A DNA stretch of 64,000 nt. Origin: Chloroflexota bacterium (GTDB lineage Bacteria; Chloroflexota; Anaerolineae; Anaerolineales; UBA4823). A program made the position numbers and the translations under genes. Each line of letters starts with the position of its first letter. Position 1 is the first letter of the stretch. Below the pieces are notes generated by a model that did no database searches, had not been told where the DNA came from, and was given only the letters and a program-made list of their open reading frames with translations. The DNA lies in contig JAKOUW010000120.1 of the NCBI GenBank assembly GCA_029782365.1, positions 1 to 64,000 on the forward strand, in the 5' to 3' direction. Below are positions 6,915 through 15,163 of this stretch, piece after piece.

Positions 6915-8886
6915 TTACGCCTACTTCGGCAACCAGGTTTCCCATGATTGCCAATTGATATCCCGGCAGGCGGCTGGCAGCCTGCCGGAAGGCTGGGTCT
7001 GCCAAAACATCAAATAAAGGTGCCAGCAGGTCGCTTTCAGCGTGTTCTTTGGGGATGATTAAATCGTAACGTTCTTCGAAGAGAGGAATGAAATCCAGCT
7101 CCAAAGCCTGCGCGGCTGCAGCAATGCCTAAACCGCAGTCTGACCTTCCAGAGGCGATTGCGGCGGCGACTGCCAGGTGAGTGTACTCCTCTTGAGTATA
7201 GCCTCGAACGGTTTCAGGGGCAATCGCCAGTTTGTTTAATTCATAATCCAGCAAGACACGTGTGCCAGCGCCGCGCTGACGGTTGACAAAAGTGACATCT
7301 GGCCGGGTCAGGTCTTGCAAAGAACGGATTTGAAGGGGATTGCCACGCAGCACCATCAGGCCTTGCTCGCGGTTGGCCAGCGCATAAACATGCACTTTGA
7401 CATAAGGCAGGTACTGTGGGATGAACGACAGGTTGTATTCGCCAGTTTGTGGGTCGAGCAGATGCGAGCCTGCCAGGTGTGCTTCCCCGCGCCCCAGAGC
7501 GATCAACCCGCCCTGGCTGCCAACATTGGCAGATACGAGCCGACGCTGGCGGATGGCGAGAAATTGAGTCATCAAGTCCAGCAATACATCGTGTGAGCCT
7601 ATGGCGAAGATGGTTTGCTCCAGCTCCTTGACTGTGCGGTACAGGCGCACATCCACCGGCGATCCGCCTGGCAAACCCTGCACACCGCGCGGCAGCAAAG
7701 CCAGGCCATCTGCCCTCACCAGCGAAGTGATGACTCCCGCGCCGCGATTCAGCGGCGCCGCCAAAAGCCGCCCGCCTACCTTGCCTACCACCACGCGCAC
7801 AAAGTCGTCGTCGCCGGGTGGGGAGGTGATTTTACGAGTCAGCAGTGCCTGAACGTGGGTTGGCTCTACCACCTGACGGCCCAGCCACAGGTCGATCAGC
7901 GGCTGGACGAAAATTTCTCCGGTCAGCGCCGCCGACACCGGGTACCCCGGCACGCCGATGATGGGCGTGCGCTTGCCGTCTTGCTCGATGATGCCCAGGA
8001 TCACGGGATGCCCAGGCCGTACAGCCACGCCGTGCACCAGCAGCCTCCCCAGGCTTTCGACCACACCCGCCGAAAAATCTTCTGAGCCGGCCGATGACCC
8101 GGCATTCAATAGCACCAGGTCATTCTCTTCTGCCGCCTGGCGCACGCGCTCCTGGATTGCCTGGAAATTGTCGATGGTGATCGGATAGCGTCGCGCCAAG
8201 CCGCCCCAATCATTCACCTGCGCTGCCAGGACGAGCGAATTGAATTCAATGATATCCCCGGCTTTAACCGGTTTGCCGATCTTGACCAGCTCCGTTCCGG
8301 TCGGCAATATCGCTATCCGCGGTCGGCGGGTGACAATCACCTGATCCCAGCCGCTGGCAGCCAACGCACCCAGGTCCACCGGACGCAGGCTGTGGCCAGC
8401 CGGCAGCACCAATTGAGTGGCAACGATATCCTCTCCCAAAGGGCGCACATGGCTCCAGGGCGTGACGGCTGCCCGAATCCGGACATAATCGGGCCGGCGG
8501 GGATTGCTGGCTATGTTGTTCTGATTCTCAAACGCTTCCACATTTTCAATCGGGATGACCGCATTTGCCCAGGCTGGTAGGGGATCACCGGTATCCAGGT
8601 AAGCGGCTTGCAGATGATCGGTGGAACAGGAGAGAAGAACGGGTGAATTTGGCGCAGCCCCTTCCGTTTGCTCGGCTCGCACAGCAAAACCATCCATGGC
8701 TGAGGCGTGGTAATGTGGGGATGAAAGACGCGCCCAGACAGCCTCGGCCAGCACTCGGCCCAGGCATGCTTCATCTAACGCGATTGTCTCTTGTCCCAGG
8801 ATACCCCATAAACCGGCCGCTTCCAGATTGGTCTTCAGGGTGGACAGCGCCTGATCGAGCGGAATATCGTGCAGGTAGACAGTCAT
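6892..8886 (-). CDS. MoeA-like molybdotransferase fused to a PBP-like domain
   Basis: This 664-residue fusion begins with a MoeA domain (about 1-415: S-A-M-D-G-F-A-V in the first lobe, L-P-T-G-T-E-L, an N-A-G-S-S-A-G-S-E-D loop replacing the usual GGVSVG-type loop, and V-P-G-Y-P-V-S). It ends with a type-2 periplasmic-binding-like domain (about 425-650, containing G-S-H-D-V-L-L-D and R-Q-R-G-A-G-T-R). MoeA inserts molybdenum into adenylated molybdopterin; the extra domain is commonly proposed to sense or hold oxyanion ligand. It overlaps the upstream moeA by 4 bp and the downstream receiver gene by 23 bp. The fusion architecture is known in this phylum. Confidence 0.88.
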   Translation of the reverse strand: MTVYLHDIPLDQALSTLKTNLEAAGLWGILGQETIALDEACLGRVLAEAVWARLSSPHYHASAMDGFAVRAEQTEGAAPNSPVLLSCSTDHLQAAYLDTGDPLPAWANAVIPIENVEAFENQNNIASNPRRPDYVRIRAAVTPWSHVRPLGEDIVATQLVLPAGHSLRPVDLGALAASGWDQVIVTRRPRIAILPTGTELVKIGKPVKAGDIIEFNSLVLAAQVNDWGGLARRYPITIDNFQAIQERVRQAAEENDLVLLNAGSSAGSEDFSAGVVESLGRLLVHGVAVRPGHPVILGIIEQDGKRTPIIGVPGYPVSAALTGEIFVQPLIDLWLGRQVVEPTHVQALLTRKITSPPGDDDFVRVVVGKVGGRLLAAPLNRGAGVITSLVRADGLALLPRGVQGLPGGSPVDVRLYRTVKELEQTIFAIGSHDVLLDLMTQFLAIRQRRLVSANVGSQGGLIALGRGEAHLAGSHLLDPQTGEYNLSFIPQYLPYVKVHVYALANREQGLMVLRGNPLQIRSLQDLTRPDVTFVNRQRGAGTRVLLDYELNKLAIAPETVRGYTQEEYTHLAVAAAIASGRSDCGLGIAAAAQALELDFIPLFEERYDLIIPKEHAESDLLAPLFDVLADPAFRQAASRLPGYQLAIMGNLVAEVGVNEKSPGN

Positions 8887-10112
8887 AAGAGAAAAACCTC
8901 GACATCGGCCCCGGCTTCCAAACCCGTGGCATCAGGTGCTGTGCGCACCAGACCATCGGCGCGCGCCAGCGAGAAGATCAGATTGCTTTTGCCGAACACC
9001 GGTTCGGCCAGGTAACCATCCTGCCCAGAAATCAGCCGCACAGGCGTCCAATCTTCACGGCCTGCCTGTGATGGAAGATTGAGCGTCAGTCGAGCCGGCA
9101 CAGACGGTTGGATGAATTTTGACAATCCACTCAGGCGGCGGATGAGCGGCGCAACGAATAAGCCAGCAATGACGTATGCGCTGACCGGGTTGCCCGGCAG
9201 ACCGATCACTGCTTTGCCCGCGCAAGAAGCCAGGATAGTCGGTTTGCCAGGGCGAACATTTACGCCGTGCACCAGCACACCCGGCTTCCCCAGGCGGTTG
9301 ATCACCTGCGCAGTGAGATCGCGCGTGCTGGCCGATGATCCGGCGGTGATCACCACAATATCGCACTCATCCAGCGCCTGCTGGGCGGCTTTGTAGAGCG
9401 CCTCAGCCCGGTCGGGGAGGATGCCGTAACGCCGGGAGACTCCGCCTGCCTGGCTCACCAGCGCGCTCAATGTGGCTGAATTAACGTCGCGCACCTGACC
9501 GGGTTGAATATCAGCTTCAACTGGCACGATCTCATCGCCGGTCGATAGGATCCCTACTACCGGTTGGCGAGCCACCTGCACTTCGGTGATGCCCAGCGCC
9601 GCCAGCCCTCCCAGCTCGGCCGACCGCAGGTGAGTCCCGGCTGGAATCACAACCTGGCCAGCCTGGACATCCTCTCCGACAGCGATGCAGTTTTCGCCCA
9701 CAGCCACAGCACGCTGAATTTCGATCTCGCTTTGTGATACGCTCTGCGTGTTTTCAAGCATGATCACTGCGTTGGTCCCCGAAGGCAGCATGCCGCCGGT
9801 GTGGATCAGAGCACAACTGCCCGCCTGCACGACAAATAGCGGCGCGGCGCCCATAGGCACTTCGCCAGCCAGGTGCAGATAGCCGGGCAGACTGTCAGAG
9901 GCGCCGTACGTGTCTGCGCTGTGCACGGCATAGCCGTCCACAGTGCTGCGTGCAAAAGTGGGCAGGGGGTGAGGCGCGCAAACTGCGGATGCGGTGATGC
10001 GGCCCAGACCCTGGATGGTGGGAATCATCTCTGGCGCCGGGACAAGCTGGATTTGCTCGAGCAGTATCGTCAGAGCGGCTTCCGGGGAGAGTAATTCGAG
10101 GAACTCAGGCAT
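8883..10112 (-). CDS. moeA: Molybdopterin molybdotransferase MoeA (Glp type)
   Basis: This 409-residue MoeA/gephyrin-E family protein contains S-T-V-D-G-Y-A-V in the N-terminal lobe (about residue 58), the linker L-S-T-G-D-E-I, an I-T-A-G-S-S-A-S-T-R-D loop in the MPT-binding subdomain, and I-G-L-P-G-N-P-V-S. It should catalyse Mo insertion into MPT-AMP. The GSS loop in place of GGVSVG is shared with the fusion paralogue immediately downstream. It starts 6 bp after the prenyltransferase gene. No molybdoenzyme or other moa/mob gene lies in the window. Confidence 0.9.
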   Translation of the reverse strand: MPEFLELLSPEAALTILLEQIQLVPAPEMIPTIQGLGRITASAVCAPHPLPTFARSTVDGYAVHSADTYGASDSLPGYLHLAGEVPMGAAPLFVVQAGSCALIHTGGMLPSGTNAVIMLENTQSVSQSEIEIQRAVAVGENCIAVGEDVQAGQVVIPAGTHLRSAELGGLAALGITEVQVARQPVVGILSTGDEIVPVEADIQPGQVRDVNSATLSALVSQAGGVSRRYGILPDRAEALYKAAQQALDECDIVVITAGSSASTRDLTAQVINRLGKPGVLVHGVNVRPGKPTILASCAGKAVIGLPGNPVSAYVIAGLFVAPLIRRLSGLSKFIQPSVPARLTLNLPSQAGREDWTPVRLISGQDGYLAEPVFGKSNLIFSLARADGLVRTAPDATGLEAGADVEVFLL

Positions 10113-10118
10113 GGCATT

Positions 10119-11012
10119 CTAATGGGTCCAGAAGGCAAAGGTCAACAAATACGCGCTGACAAAATACAGAGCATAGGCGTTCAGACTCATCAAGTTGTAA
10201 TTGGGTCTGGCGCCGTTGGTCAGGTTGTTCATTAACCAAAGCTCAAGAATGGCGATCGGCAGAGCAAGCATGGCCGGCCCGCCGATTGAAAAAGGCAGTC
10301 CGAAAATCATGGCGACGCCGAGCAAGCCGAAGGCAGTTAAGATCAACAGGTTGTGTAAGCTGGCGGCGCGCTCCCACCCCAGGAGCACCAACAGGCGTTT
10401 CTTCCCGATTTTTATATCTCTGGCAAACTGGGCAAATTCAGGCGTCAAAAGCATTGCAATGTGCAGCATGGTGAGTGGAAAGGCCGTCATCGCCACCAGA
10501 CGGTGCAGGTGACCGAATTGGATCACCAGGCTCAAAGCTGCCGCCAGGAGCGAGCTGACCAGTGCGGTGGTCATTTCGCCAAAGCCATTGGCGGACAACC
10601 GGACGGGAGGCGTCGCGTAAAGGAAGGCTTCAACCAGCCCCGTGACCATGATCAAACTCACCACCAGGTTGAAATGCGTCGCCTGGAGCAAGGCAAAAGT
10701 CAGCGAAGCTGCCACGGTCAGGCTGGCGGCTGAGAGCAGAAGTTCCGGGAGGCGTTGGAGTTGGCCCGCTTCACTGCTGGCGCCTGCCGTTAGCTCACTA
10801 TCCCCAACTCCGTCGAAATATTCATTGATCAGATGCTTCGAGATTTGAACAAGGGTCAGCCATGCCTGGCCCAACCAATAGATATTCCAATTGATCGTAG
10901 CGCCCAGATAATGGGCAATGCCGGCGCCCATAGCGTACACAATGAATCCAGCCAGCAGGAGCCCAGGGCGGGTCATCCCAACATATCGTTTGATTTGCTC
11001 GTAGGAAGGCAC
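10119..11012 (-). CDS. UbiA-type prenyltransferase
   Basis: This 297-residue integral membrane protein has about eight to nine helices and the first Asp-rich UbiA motif in the form N-E-Y-F-D-G-V-G-D (about residues 65-73), which binds the prenyl diphosphate through Mg. The second motif, usually D-x-E-D, is weaker: R-D-I-K-I-G-K-K-R-L-L-V (about 200) keeps the D and G-K pattern. UbiA enzymes attach polyprenyl chains to quinone, haem or lipid precursors. The neighbours do not identify the acceptor; a menaquinone-type step is the likeliest. It follows the DinB gene by 9 bp. Confidence 0.78.
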   Translation of the reverse strand: MPSYEQIKRYVGMTRPGLLLAGFIVYAMGAGIAHYLGATINWNIYWLGQAWLTLVQISKHLINEYFDGVGDSELTAGASSEAGQLQRLPELLLSAASLTVAASLTFALLQATHFNLVVSLIMVTGLVEAFLYATPPVRLSANGFGEMTTALVSSLLAAALSLVIQFGHLHRLVAMTAFPLTMLHIAMLLTPEFAQFARDIKIGKKRLLVLLGWERAASLHNLLILTAFGLLGVAMIFGLPFSIGGPAMLALPIAILELWLMNNLTNGARPNYNLMSLNAYALYFVSAYLLTFAFWTH

Positions 11013-11021
11013 GCTCTAACC

Positions 11022-11498
11022 CTATTCGCCGATTGCCGCGCGCACTTCACGCTGGTGAATCTGGTTGTGTCGGTAGATGATTTTGATAATTTCGGATAGC
11101 TGTGCTACTCCCAGGTAGGGATGGCGGCCCTTAAGTCCCAGATCCTCAGGTTTTAATGCGGCAACAACGTCCACCGTTCGCTGGCGGTTCAGCATGTATT
11201 GTTGGATGATGAATTCGTTATCTGCTTCTTTTAAGCTCGCTACTTTGCGCGCATTGTAACGGTTGATATCAAAATCCTCTGCAGAACCGGAGCCGCCGCC
11301 CACAATATTCTCAACAAGTTTGCACAGGCTGGCTTCGGACGTGGCGAAATGCGCCAACACTTCATGCACAGTCCAGGTCTCCCCATCTGTATAAACAGTT
11401 TTTTCCCAATCCTGGGGTTTTAACTGGCGAAAGAACGCGGCCGATTTTTCGCCTTCAGCACGCAGGCGTTCGGCGAGGAAAGCAGGGGTTTCTGGCAT
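11022..11498 (-). CDS. DinB-family four-helix protein
   Basis: This 158-residue protein resembles the DinB/YfiT metal-binding four-helix-bundle superfamily. It has T-W-T-V-H-E-V-L-A-H-F near the first metal His and a C-terminal H-N-Q-I-H-Q-R-E-V carrying the other two His ligands. Members include thiol-transferases such as bacillithiol and mycothiol enzymes, and stress proteins. I chose ATG 11498 over one ten codons upstream because AAGGAAG lies seven bases before it. It heads the minus-strand run continuing into ubiA-moeA-moeA-receiver-bcp. Confidence 0.78.
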   Translation of the reverse strand: MPETPAFLAERLRAEGEKSAAFFRQLKPQDWEKTVYTDGETWTVHEVLAHFATSEASLCKLVENIVGGGSGSAEDFDINRYNARKVASLKEADNEFIIQQYMLNRQRTVDVVAALKPEDLGLKGRHPYLGVAQLSEIIKIIYRHNQIHQREVRAAIGE

Positions 11499-11739
11499 GA
11501 TTGGCTTCCTTATAGTAAATCTACTCAACTTATCCAGTTATTATAACGGACTGGCAACATCCCTAAAAGGGCAAAGATCTATTTCATATAATACTCTTAC
11601 ATATTACTGGAGTGGAATGCCGGCCGCGCCAACAACTCACACTCATACGCCATATATGTTATCGCCTTCACCCGTGTCTTGACGCGCCATGTCATTTCAG
11701 GTTAGAATGAAAGGAGAAGTCTTGCAGAAGGAGCATGAC

Positions 11740-12177
11740 ATGATTAAAAAAGGCAAAACGGTTCAACAGGCTAAGCGTTTTGGCATCATCATGTGCGACC
11801 AGGATGCGCGCCTGGTAGATGTTGGCCGTCAATTGGTGTCGGAAGATGTCAGTTCGCTGGTAGTTGTGGATAAAGACGGCTATCTGGCTGGCATTGTCAC
11901 GCGCGTGGACCTGCTGCGAGCTTATTTGAGTCTGGATGATTGGACCGATCATTTTGTCAGTGAATTCATGGTGCGCAATGTATTCACTGTATCTCCCCAG
12001 GATTTGCTGCAGAATGTCGCTGAACTGCTGTTAGAAAAGAATATCCACCGCGTGGTTGTTGTTGTGGAAGAGAATGGCAAGAAAAAACCGGTCGGGGTAA
12101 TTTCTGCCGCTGACCTGGTCTACCATATGGTTAAAGACACTTCGGATGCGCAAAAATGGATGCGAGGCTCCGAATGA
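11740..12177 (+). CDS. Tandem CBS-domain protein
   Basis: This 145-residue protein is two CBS motifs and little else. The first (about 10-65) contains S-S-L-V-V-V-D and G-I-V-T-R-V-D; the second (about 75-135) contains I-H-R-V-V-V-V and G-V-I-S-A-A-D. CBS pairs bind adenine nucleotides and act as energy sensors. ATG 11740 is chosen because AAGGAG lies six bases upstream (11728-11733); two earlier in-frame ATGs have no good site. It is translationally coupled (ATGA) to the patatin gene, suggesting that it regulates or partners that lipase. Confidence 0.88.
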   Translation: MIKKGKTVQQAKRFGIIMCDQDARLVDVGRQLVSEDVSSLVVVDKDGYLAGIVTRVDLLRAYLSLDDWTDHFVSEFMVRNVFTVSPQDLLQNVAELLLEKNIHRVVVVVEENGKKKPVGVISAADLVYHMVKDTSDAQKWMRGSE

Positions 12178-13421
12178 TCGGCGAACAGGAAAAAATAGCC
12201 CTGGTTTTGGCTGGAGGCGGACTGACCGGTGCGGTTTACGAGATTGGGGCTTTGCGCGCCATCGACGACATGCTCACCGACCGTACAGTGAACGATTTCG
12301 ATATTTACGTTGGCACCAGCGCCGGGTCGATCGTGACATCCTTGCTTGCGAATGGGATTACCCCTGAAGAAATGCTGTCTGTCATCGAAGGGTCTCATCC
12401 TAACATCGGCACTCTCGACCGCAAACACATTTTTGGCATCAACCAACGCGATTGGTTAAGTTGGATTACCCGCCTGCCCAAGAAAGTGGTCTGGGCTTGG
12501 GGGGAGTACCTGCTGAACCTGAATGAAATGACCTTCTTCGATTTTTTATGGAAATTAAGCGAAGCCCTGCCTGCTGGTTTGTATGACAGCCTGGCCTTGC
12601 ACCACTTTATGCGCAGCGTCCTTGAATCGCAAGAGGGATGCACCAATGATTTCGAAAACTTAAAGCGCGAGCTTTCCATCATCGCCACCGACCTGGATAC
12701 CGGCGAACGGGTGGTATTTGGACGCGGTGACGGCTTGGATGTGCCAATTTCTATGGCGGTCGCCGCTTCATCTGCTCTGCCGCTACTTTACAAACCGGTG
12801 ATGATCGGTGAGAAGGAATATGTCGATGGCAGCCTGCGCGGCAATGCCAGCCTCGATGTTGCCATCGAACTGGGCGCATCGTTGGTGGTATGTATCAATC
12901 CCATGGTGCCCTTGAATAACCAGACTTCCCAGACCCACCAGTTTGGCCTTTTCAGCGAGAAGGGCATTCGACTGATCGCCGATCAGACACTGCGCATCAC
13001 CGGGCACTCAGGCTTGCAGTATCATGTCAAACAACTGCGCCGCCGCCATCCAGAGGTGGATATCATCCTTATCGAGCCGCAGGCGGATGACTCCTTAATG
13101 TTTACCAACAATATTATGCGCTATTCAGCCCGACTGCTCGTCGCGCGGCACGGTTTCGAATCGGTAACGTTGGATTTAGCGGAGGAATACCCGCGCTTCA
13201 AGACGATCTTAAACCGCCACAACATTCCCATCACACGCCGGATAGTGATCGAAGAACTGGCAGAAATCAGCCAGTCGAATTATGATCCGAATGTTATCCA
13301 GGGCATACTGGAGGCGCGCACGCCAGGTTGTATGCCCGGCAACAAGAATTCGCCCTTGTGTCAATTAAATCGCACGTTGGCGCGCCTGGAATTTGAAATC
13401 GAAAAACGAAACAAATTCTAG
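12174..13421 (+). CDS. Patatin-like phospholipase coupled to the CBS protein
   Basis: This 415-residue protein is counted from ATG 12174, which overlaps the CBS stop and follows GAGG; an ATG at 12156 is an alternative. It carries GGGLTG (residues 14-19), the nucleophile elbow GTSAG with Ser49, and D-G-S (about residue 216) in place of the usual D-G-G/A. The C-terminal third (about 250-415) is a helical extension with a late Cys-containing segment. The K in the glycine-rich oxyanion motif of the other patatin is a T here. The gene converges with 13418-13828, and their two stop codons share one CTAG palindrome. Confidence 0.85.
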   Translation: MIGEQEKIALVLAGGGLTGAVYEIGALRAIDDMLTDRTVNDFDIYVGTSAGSIVTSLLANGITPEEMLSVIEGSHPNIGTLDRKHIFGINQRDWLSWITRLPKKVVWAWGEYLLNLNEMTFFDFLWKLSEALPAGLYDSLALHHFMRSVLESQEGCTNDFENLKRELSIIATDLDTGERVVFGRGDGLDVPISMAVAASSALPLLYKPVMIGEKEYVDGSLRGNASLDVAIELGASLVVCINPMVPLNNQTSQTHQFGLFSEKGIRLIADQTLRITGHSGLQYHVKQLRRRHPEVDIILIEPQADDSLMFTNNIMRYSARLLVARHGFESVTLDLAEEYPRFKTILNRHNIPITRRIVIEELAEISQSNYDPNVIQGILEARTPGCMPGNKNSPLCQLNRTLARLEFEIEKRNKF

Positions 13422-13828
13422 CTCATCAGGCCAACATCTCGCAGAACGCCAGGGTATAGATGTCGGCCGTGATCTAAGATTGCGCCCAGGGAGTTGGTTT
13501 TCCACAACATACCGCTGACTTTCATTTTGCGCACACCAAGTGCATGCTTGAGCGATAGCTGCTGGAGCAAAATTGCGTGCAGTGTGTCTGCGCTCATCTG
13601 GGCATCCAGATCGGGGATCAAAGGACTCCTGGCCGCCCCGTATTGAATGGATACCGGTTGTTTGCGGCCGTTCACTACGATCGTTGCGCTGGGCTCAACA
13701 AAGCTCAGCCGCACAAGCATTTTGCTCAGCGCCAGTTGGTCGATGGGATTAGGTTCTTGCAGGCGCATGCGCTCGAATAGAAGCTGCATCGAATTGTAAA
13801 ACTGATCATCGGACTGGTATATTGCCAT
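13418..13828 (-). CDS. SCP2-like sterol/lipid-carrier domain protein
   Basis: This 136-residue protein has an SCP2-like fold signature: a central strand (S-A-T-I-V-V-N-G), a D-A-Q-M-S-A-D-T-L helix and a basic M-K-V-S-G strand, followed by a buried L-G-A-I-L helix. SCP2 domains bind fatty acyl or sterol-like lipids in a hydrophobic tunnel. An AGGTGA site precedes the start. It is the last gene of the minus-strand lipid operon whose first gene (18488-18922) is also SCP2-like, though an inverted repeat at 13859-13884 separates it from the acyltransferase. Assignment by pattern is moderate. Confidence 0.55.
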   Translation of the reverse strand: MAIYQSDDQFYNSMQLLFERMRLQEPNPIDQLALSKMLVRLSFVEPSATIVVNGRKQPVSIQYGAARSPLIPDLDAQMSADTLHAILLQQLSLKHALGVRKMKVSGMLWKTNSLGAILDHGRHLYPGVLRDVGLMS

Positions 13829-13858
13829 AAAAAGATCACCTGTAAGCTAGCTATGGCA

Positions 13859-13884
13859 CTGGGGCAGCCGGACGGCTGCCCCAG
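13859..13884. repeat. Perfect 12-bp inverted repeat between lipid-operon genes
   Basis: CTGGGGCAGCCG at 13859-13870 is followed after two bases by its exact complement to 13884. With a realistic loop it forms a GC-rich stem of about ten pairs. There is no T-run on the minus strand, so it is more likely an mRNA-stabilising or processing hairpin than an intrinsic terminator. Confidence 0.6.
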
Positions 13885-13894
13885 GTGATGGGTG

Positions 13895-15163
13895 TTATCC
13901 GAAGAAAATCGATCGCCGTTGTGCCAAGCGCGAGTATATCATTTCTTGCACAACATTGCGCACCTGGTCGGTGAGCTGTGACACAAGCATCACATCGTTG
14001 GCAGCGTCTGGTTCATAAGAATCCGTGGCGATCGGTTCGCCAAAATCAATAAACCACTTGGTGGGCAGCGGGACAAATCCCAGCAGACCCAACCAGGGGA
14101 AGGTAAGGGAGATCGGGAAATAGGGGAAACCGATTAACCTGGCCATGGTTTGCGATTTTGCCAGGGAAATATAAGTCTCCTCGGCGCCAACCACCGACAC
14201 TGGAATGATGGGACTGCGCGTGCGCAGCGCCATTTTGACAAAACCCCCGCGCCCGAAGCGCGCCAATTTATAGCGGTCTTTGAACAGTTTTCCAACACCT
14301 TTATAACCTTCAGGAAAGACAGCTACCAATTGATCCTGTTCCAAGAGACGGATGCCGTTGTCTTCTGTGGCCAACACCTGACCGCATTTGACGAAAAGGC
14401 TGGAAAAGAACGGCAGAGTCGGGAACCAGGTGGCATACAAAGTTCGCACCAGCCGTTGCGAGGGGTGCTCCAACAGGACGGCGGAGGCCACCATCGAGCC
14501 ATCCCAAGGGAGCTGACCGGAATGGTTGCTGACCAGCAGACCGCGACCGTCTTCAGGGATATGCTCCATGCCGCTGGTTTGAATTCGCCAGTAAGTTTTA
14601 TACATAAACTCGAAGAAAGGCCGCACGGCGTTCAGGTATTCCATATCCAGCCCCCATTCATCGGTTTCGTATTCCCCGGTCATGCGGCGTTTCAAGGTAT
14701 CTGCCTGGAACTCCAGCGAATAATTCAGCATGTACCAGATGCCCTTCCAGGTATCGAGATCGAATAATTCGGAACCGACTGTCTCTCGCAATTTTTCAAG
14801 GATGCCGAGGCGCAGGTCGGGCGAAAGGCTTTCGAGGTTTTCGGAAATCAATTTTAACAAGCGGCGCGGCGAAAACGGAGGCGCCACATAATCTGGAGTC
14901 AGGCCGCGCACTCTTTCAATGAGCGCTTCCAACTCAGTCAATAAGCGGCGGCGCTGTTGCGCATCTGGGATTTCGCTTTCGGCAGCTTGTTCTGCCTCAG
15001 CCTCCCCTGCGCTGGCGGGCTCTGTCGTGGGGGTGGCTTCCGCTGGTTGGTGTATCCGGCAATAGTTTGAATCTGGCAGGGCATAATTCTTACAAGGTTT
15101 TCCACTTTTGGTCGTGGCGGCGCAGGCGCGAATAGTGTCTGCTTCTGAGGGGGCGTTATTCAT
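13895..15163 (-). CDS. Lysophospholipid acyltransferase-like protein with N-terminal zinc-knuckle motif
   Basis: This 422-residue protein has a PlsC-like acyltransferase domain (about 190-420): N-H-S-G-Q-L-P-W-D (H-x6-D variant of the catalytic motif), then F-P-E-G-Y-K-G-V-G-K and G-R-G-G-F-V-K-M-A. It should transfer an acyl chain to a glycerol-type or related alcohol. The N-terminus (about 14-39) carries a C-x9-C-x10-C-x3-H motif of DUF5763 type, a probable zinc site, followed by a Pro/Ala/Glu-rich linker. The start overlaps the SDR gene by 8 bp. A similar SDR-acyltransferase pair is, to my recollection, adjacent in actinobacteria (M. tuberculosis Rv0501-Rv0502). Confidence 0.82.
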   Translation of the reverse strand: MNNAPSEADTIRACAATTKSGKPCKNYALPDSNYCRIHQPAEATPTTEPASAGEAEAEQAAESEIPDAQQRRRLLTELEALIERVRGLTPDYVAPPFSPRRLLKLISENLESLSPDLRLGILEKLRETVGSELFDLDTWKGIWYMLNYSLEFQADTLKRRMTGEYETDEWGLDMEYLNAVRPFFEFMYKTYWRIQTSGMEHIPEDGRGLLVSNHSGQLPWDGSMVASAVLLEHPSQRLVRTLYATWFPTLPFFSSLFVKCGQVLATEDNGIRLLEQDQLVAVFPEGYKGVGKLFKDRYKLARFGRGGFVKMALRTRSPIIPVSVVGAEETYISLAKSQTMARLIGFPYFPISLTFPWLGLLGFVPLPTKWFIDFGEPIATDSYEPDAANDVMLVSQLTDQVRNVVQEMIYSRLAQRRSIFFG

